A stretch of 64,000 nt of DNA from assembly GCF_022539665.2 (NCBI RefSeq), contig NC_081336.1, positions 6,554,278-6,618,277 on the forward strand. Direction: 5' to 3'. Each line of letters begins with the position of its first letter. Position 1 is the stretch's first letter. Shown piece after piece: positions 62,057-64,000 of the stretch. Below the pieces are notes generated by a model, which ran no database searches, was not told the DNA's origin, and saw only the letters and a program-made list of their open reading frames with translations. This stretch comes from Daphnia carinata. Lineage: Eukaryota; Arthropoda; Branchiopoda; Diplostraca; Daphniidae. The translations under genes were made by a program, and so were the position numbers.

Positions 62057-63059
62057 GTAGCTTTTGCCTTGTTTTGGATGAAATCTTTGACATAAAAAAA
62101 GATGCCCTACACAACAATGTCTCTAAATCTTTTGAGGCATTATAATATAGGAAATTATGTCAGTTATTCGTGATGTAATACAGCCGACCATTTATTATTG
62201 GAGTAAAGTTTTATCATAACAAAAATATTGTGACGAAACTGATTCAAAGTTTATTGAATGAAAATCACCCATATTTAATCAATTAATAAACAATAATCCG
62301 TAAAATTTGCATTTGACGTCTAGATCGTTAAGGGTAATCCCCCTTTTAATGCCTGTACATAATTAGATGAATCTATATTTGTATTCTAGACTATACTTAA
62401 AATTAATTCTCAAATATTTACGAGTGAAGCATTAAATGTTATGGTAGGACACGTCCGTAACATTTAATGTCTTGTGTGACACTGTCTGTTTACTTTTTTT
62501 TTTTACTCAGGGAACTTTGAATTAAAGTGTTATTTTAACAAAAAGGACTATAATACCTATATGAATGTGGCACCATTAAAGCCTAAGATTTTGGAGAAAA
62601 GCTAGTTTTCGATGTGAATGGATCAAAAGCAATCAAAGAACCAAAGATCCACATTCACTGCGGTGTGCCGCTCTGCGGACTCTGCCGAGTGCCGTGGATC
62701 CTCACGTTTAATTTTTCCGATCAGACAACGACGCATTTGGCTTTTTTTGGAAGAGAACTGGAGCATTTCTCTTATATTTTACTACCGAAGTACTAGCTTG
62801 TTATGAATCATTTATTATTGGATACAACGATAATTTCCGTAGTTTGAATAATCAGGTAAGGCTTCGCCATAATATAGGTTGTATTTATTGGTATGGTTAA
62901 GTTTTGAACCTGTATCGCGCCATCATTCCAACGTCGAAATAGAGTTACTGGTGTAGAAAGTTTGACAGTTCCTTTGATTAATCTCTGTGTAACAAAGCTT
63001 TTTGCAGCAAAATGTATGTTAAAGCAAGCTTTTAAATGATCGGGTGATGGTTTACAGAA
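62057..63059 (+). promoter_or_regulatory. MUL1 copy B 3' flank and probable CNOT2 promoter/leader
   Basis: The segment at about 62575-62875 ends in an AATAATCAG|GTAAGG donor-like site, and the CNOT2 coding exon begins after a TTTACAG acceptor at 63057. It is therefore the likely non-coding first exon and promoter of CNOT2. A copy of it is stranded at about 57290-57619. There is no experimental support; the call rests on position and splice-like signals. Confidence 0.45.
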
Positions 63060-64000
63060 ATGAGTTCACCCTCTCCAAGCCAACCTGCGTTTGGCTCTTC
63101 GCTGTATGGTCAGCAAACCTCAGGCATAGGTAATAAATCTGGCTACTGTTCCTCTTTACTAGGTTCTACACAAAACTTTGAATCAATTTACCACCAGGAA
63201 TGAGTCATTTATCAATACAGCAACCTCCTAGAAACCTACCAGTTACAGGTATGAAACACTTCTATGTTGACATTTCTCTGTTACTGATTTTAATTTTGAA
63301 TTATCAGGCCCAACTGCTGGTGGACAGCTAACTTCCCCCAATCGAAGTGGTGGAAATATTTTACCCCAAATGGGTAATAACCAGAGGATAGGAGTGCTTG
63401 GCCAAAGGGCTGTCGGAGACAAGAGGCCTTCCATAGGTGGATATGGACAATCCATGATTAGCGGTTCTTACTTCAACCTACCTGCATCAGCACCTTCAGG
63501 ACTAGGGCCTGCTGGGCTTGCTGGAGTGAGAGGAGCATTTCAAGGATTGGCACATGGGCAAGGAGCACAGTCACAGGGAGTACAAGGATTGCAAATGCCT
63601 TTTGGCATGCCACTAGGTTAAAGTTTTTTCTTTTAAGAAATAATTACATTACTAACTAAAATAATGTGTTATAGGAATGGATGGCAGTTTAGCTCCACCG
63701 TCTTTGGACTTGTCTGAATTTCCAAGTCTGACGAATAGGTCTATGGGTCCAAACGAAAACGGTGGTAGTTCATCCCTTACAGGAAGATCCAACTATGGTA
63801 AATCGAGGACTGACATTTCTTACAGCGGATATTTACTAAGTTCTCTGTCGCCAATTTATTAGTGGGGATCATTAAAACGCCTGCTTCAGAAACCACGGAA
63901 TTCACGATGAGTAATGAAGACTTTCCCGCTCTCCCCGGCACGCAGAATAATGACAACAATACTTCAACCGGTAGTGGAGCTGAGACAAGCAAAGTCTCTA
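63060..64000 (+). CDS. CNOT2: CCR4-NOT transcription complex subunit 2 (NOT2), 5' part
   Basis: The gene starts with ATG at 63060 (MSSPSPSQPAFGSSLYGQQ) and continues in phase over exons at 63060-63129, 63198-63248, 63308-63616, 63675-63797 and 63863 to the window end. The Gly/Ser/Pro-rich N-terminal region is followed by the family's hallmark short motifs LDLSEFPSLTNR and EFTMSNEDFPALPG. CNOT2 (Drosophila Regena) is a scaffold of the CCR4-NOT deadenylase complex that binds CNOT3 and anchors to CNOT1 through its C-terminal NOT box, which lies beyond the window. The 3' end is missing only because of the window edge. Confidence 0.92.

Larger units (their letters stand above)
57620..62901 (+). 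repeat. Tandem segmental duplication, copy B
   Basis: This is the direct repeat of 52883-57619, abutting it exactly. It is about 545 bp longer than copy A, nearly all of which is one insertion at about 59985-60640. The kinase part is almost identical to copy A up to about 58900, while 3' flanks and part of MUL1 exon 4 are more diverged. The right end (GGTATGGTTAAG|TTTTGAACC) continues into the CNOT2 upstream region, so copy B keeps the original right flank and copy A the original left flank. Confidence 0.95.

Overview
This is eukaryotic, intron-rich nuclear DNA from an arthropod. The short introns (mostly 60-100 bp with GT..AG ends), compact spacing and gene complement (spen, fray/OXSR1, a BTB serine-enriched protein, TMEM68, sds22, NOT2) suggest a branchiopod crustacean such as Daphnia. 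That is an inference from gene style; no marker sequence proves it.

Layout. 1-1.7 kb: intergenic, with a degenerate tandem repeat. 1.7-6.5 kb (+): a CLCA-type secreted or membrane protein with a mucin-like stalk and a C-terminal membrane anchor; its metalloprotease motif is destroyed. 7.5-10.2 kb (-): OSR1/SPAK (fray) kinase, with a possible chain of small exons upstream. 11.6-13.5 kb (-): BTB serine-enriched protein. 14.7-15.2 kb (-): a possible small uncharacterised gene. 16.7-30.0 kb (-): split ends (spen/SHARP), seven coding exons and roughly 3,850 residues. 30-34.4 kb: long intergenic stretch. 34.5-35.6 kb (+): PPP1R7/sds22. 35.7-36.5 kb (-): ribosomal protein eL27. 37.8-44.5 kb (+): USP32. 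45.0-46.4 kb (-): mitochondrial ribosomal protein L24. 47.1-48.5 kb (+): TMEM68-type acyltransferase. 48.6-49.8 kb (-): theta-class glutathione transferase. 50.2-51.5 kb (+): eIF3h. 52.5-62.9 kb: a tandem segmental duplication. 63.06 kb to the window end (+): CNOT2/NOT2, cut by the window.

The most unusual part is 52.5-62.9 kb. A gene for a C2H2 zinc finger + von Willebrand A + alpha-kinase protein is followed by a MUL1-type mitochondrial RING ligase. A 4.7 kb unit was copied in direct tandem with sharp breakpoints: it starts inside the first kinase exon and ends in the probable 5' leader of CNOT2. The second kinase copy lacks its 5' end, carries a nonsense codon and has lost a predicted zinc-ligand histidine. 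The second MUL1 copy looks intact but has a 12-residue in-frame insertion, a patchwork of diverged and near-identical sequence, and an upstream insertion with a tRNA-derived (SINE-like) core flanked by a 105-bp direct duplication. The breakpoint geometry also leaves a copy of the probable CNOT2 promoter/leader directly upstream of the truncated kinase.

Most other genes are single-copy housekeeping genes (translation, ubiquitin, phosphatase and transcription control) packed head-to-head or tail-to-tail. Exon boundaries were placed by eye from splice signals and reading-frame continuity, so individual boundaries may be off by a base or two.
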